The position numbers and the translations under genes are program-made. Positions 63,136 to 64,000 of a stretch of 64,000 bases of DNA are shown piece by piece. Position 1 is the stretch's first letter. Every line of letters begins with the position of its first letter. The notes beneath the pieces are model-generated. The model was not told the DNA's origin. It saw only the letters and a list, made by a program, of their open reading frames with translations, and ran no database searches. The DNA is from Aureimonas sp. SK2 (GTDB taxonomy: Bacteria; Pseudomonadota; Alphaproteobacteria; Rhizobiales; Rhizobiaceae), in the NCBI RefSeq assembly GCF_029813115.1, contig NZ_JAPZDS010000003.1:232343-296342 (forward strand). Direction: 5' to 3'.

Positions 63136-63756
63136 ATGTCCGAGACAGCCACACTGACGAGAACCGTGCCGAGCTATCCGCTCCGCACGATGCAATGGTT
63201 CGCGGCCATCGCACTGCTTCTGTGGGGCCTGGTGCTGCTGCAGCCGACGGCGCTGTTCGACCGGGAAGCGTTTCGGCCGTTCCACGACCTCGTCGCGGAG
63301 CAGTCCCTCGGCGCCTTCCTGCTCGGCATCGGCATCGTCCGCTGCGCCGCCCTCTACATCAACGGGCACTGGCGACGGACACCGCTGCTGCGGGCTGCCG
63401 GCGCGATGATCGGGTCGGGTACGTTCGCCGGCCTCTCGGCCCTGTTCCTGATATCCGACATCGCATTCTTCAATCGTGCCGGCGGGATGGGGCAGGAGGT
63501 CACCGGCTGGTTCGCGTACCTCCCCTTCGGCGTCGTCCTCCAGCACTTCCAGCTGACCACCGGCTTGGCCGTCTACCCGGCGCTGGCGGTCTTCGAAATC
63601 ATGTCCGCGTTCCGGTGCGGCAAGGACATCGTCCGCGTCGGCGGCCGCCGCTTATTCACGCCGGGGGGCACATCATGTTCGGACTTTCTACCGAGATCGC
63701 CGTGGCGCTGGTCACGGGCATCTTCAAGTCGCTGGGCTTCTTCTGGACCTTCATAG
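63136..63756 (+). CDS. Phage-type integral membrane protein
   Basis: Up to 206 aa, start at 63136 after AGGGGG. Four hydrophobic segments (WFAAIALLLWGLVLL; LGAFLLGIGIVRCAALYING; GTFAGLSALFLISDIAFF; GLAVYPALAVFEIMSAF). The pattern matches short membrane proteins common in alphaproteobacterial prophages, usually about 170 aa. The last 30 residues after FTPGG lie over the next gene in another frame and look non-native; a frameshift at the six-G run (63664-63669) would fuse the two. Confidence 0.65.
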   Translation: MSETATLTRTVPSYPLRTMQWFAAIALLLWGLVLLQPTALFDREAFRPFHDLVAEQSLGAFLLGIGIVRCAALYINGHWRRTPLLRAAGAMIGSGTFAGLSALFLISDIAFFNRAGGMGQEVTGWFAYLPFGVVLQHFQLTTGLAVYPALAVFEIMSAFRCGKDIVRVGGRRLFTPGGTSCSDFLPRSPWRWSRASSSRWASSGPS

Positions 63757-64000
63757 GGACGGTCGTGCAGAAGCGTCGCCCGGATCCGATCGGCACGGCT
63801 GCCGTGCGGGGCGAGGCCCTGTACGTGCTCGCCGCGACCGACCGCGCCGTGTTCGAGGGTCTCAGAGACGCCATCAAGGACATCGCGGAATGCGTCGAGG
63901 ACGGCTCGCGCAGCGCCCGTCGCGGCATCGAAGCTATCGAGGATCTCGCAAAGGCCATCGAGGATGCGACCGCCGAGGCACGGGCCAGGAGGCTGCATGT
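63675..64000 (+). CDS. Phage-type hypothetical protein (3' end outside window)
   Basis: At least 108 aa. N-terminal hydrophobic helix (TEIAVALVTGIFKSLGFFWT) then a charged helical coiled-coil-like tail (GLRDAIKDIAECVEDGSRSA). A GGGGGG stretch 5 bases upstream may be its ribosome site. Runs off the window. Confidence 0.6.
   Translation, partial: MFGLSTEIAVALVTGIFKSLGFFWTFIGTVVQKRRPDPIGTAAVRGEALYVLAATDRAVFEGLRDAIKDIAECVEDGSRSARRGIEAIEDLAKAIEDATAEARARRLH

Overview
This is a high-GC window from an alphaproteobacterium, probably a Rhizobiales member (Aurantimonadaceae-like is a guess). The clues are a class II DAHP synthase, a short second-type glutamyl-tRNA synthetase, an Mla-type lipid transporter whose permease has a STAS domain, the GTTC-N7-GTTC type of LexA box, and GcrA-like proteins. 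The window has two parts: about 24 kb of ordinary chromosome (1-24245), then at least 40 kb of an integrated, phage-like element (about 24246 to beyond 64000).

Chromosome, left to right: an mlaE-mlaF-mlaD lipid transport operon (minus strand, mlaD cut by the window edge); an L-Ala-D/L-Glu-type epimerase; an LpxH-like phosphoesterase facing the MaeB malic enzyme; gltX; a small membrane protein coupled to an MFS transporter; dedA; class II aroG; gamma-glutamylcyclotransferase overlapping glutathione reductase; a DUF2059 protein; rpiA facing gph; tRNA-Val(CAC); nadE; a cysteine hydrolase; a GntR regulator coupled to a UxaA/GarD-type sugar-acid dehydratase; and a Crp/Fnr regulator. Palindromic intergenic repeats and several rho-independent terminators separate the units.

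Element: at 24246-24299 only the 3' half of a tRNA-Pro(GGG) remains, and a tyrosine integrase follows, so this is the left junction of an element inserted in that tRNA. The right end is not in the window. Block A (26.1-33.0 kb, plus strand) holds about ten small genes of unknown function, with a winged-helix regulator among them. Block B (33.3-40.1 kb, minus) starts at a LexA box followed by umuD-umuC, a PD-(D/E)XK-like protein, three unknowns including two PcfJ-like proteins, and an Xre-type HTH. A 1.1 kb gene-free stretch in this block carries a perfect inverted repeat and direct repeats. Block C (40.3-45.7 kb) looks like cargo: a PIN-domain protein, two small secreted proteins, and a large calcineurin-phosphoesterase/STAND-like ATPase fusion that I consider the best candidate defence gene. 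Block D (45.8-62.6 kb, minus) is a long, tightly overlapped phage-like run: a polysaccharide-lyase-like protein, a third PcfJ-like protein, phage unknowns, a GcrA-like protein, a protein with about six HTH units, a degenerate DnaQ fold, an Xre regulator, a nuclease-like protein, a zinc ribbon, a frameshifted RecA-like ATPase, a short family-A polymerase-like protein, and a lysis cassette (holin, endolysin, inner spanin, lipoprotein). At 63.1 kb there is a divergent promoter region, and plus-strand membrane protein genes run off the window. No terminase, capsid or tail assembly gene is visible, so virion genes, if any, lie beyond 64 kb.

The element appears to encode its own replication/recombination set, SOS-linked mutagenesis, an unusual family of PcfJ-like proteins and a candidate antiviral ATPase. 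Functions marked as inference were assigned by reading motifs, not by database search.
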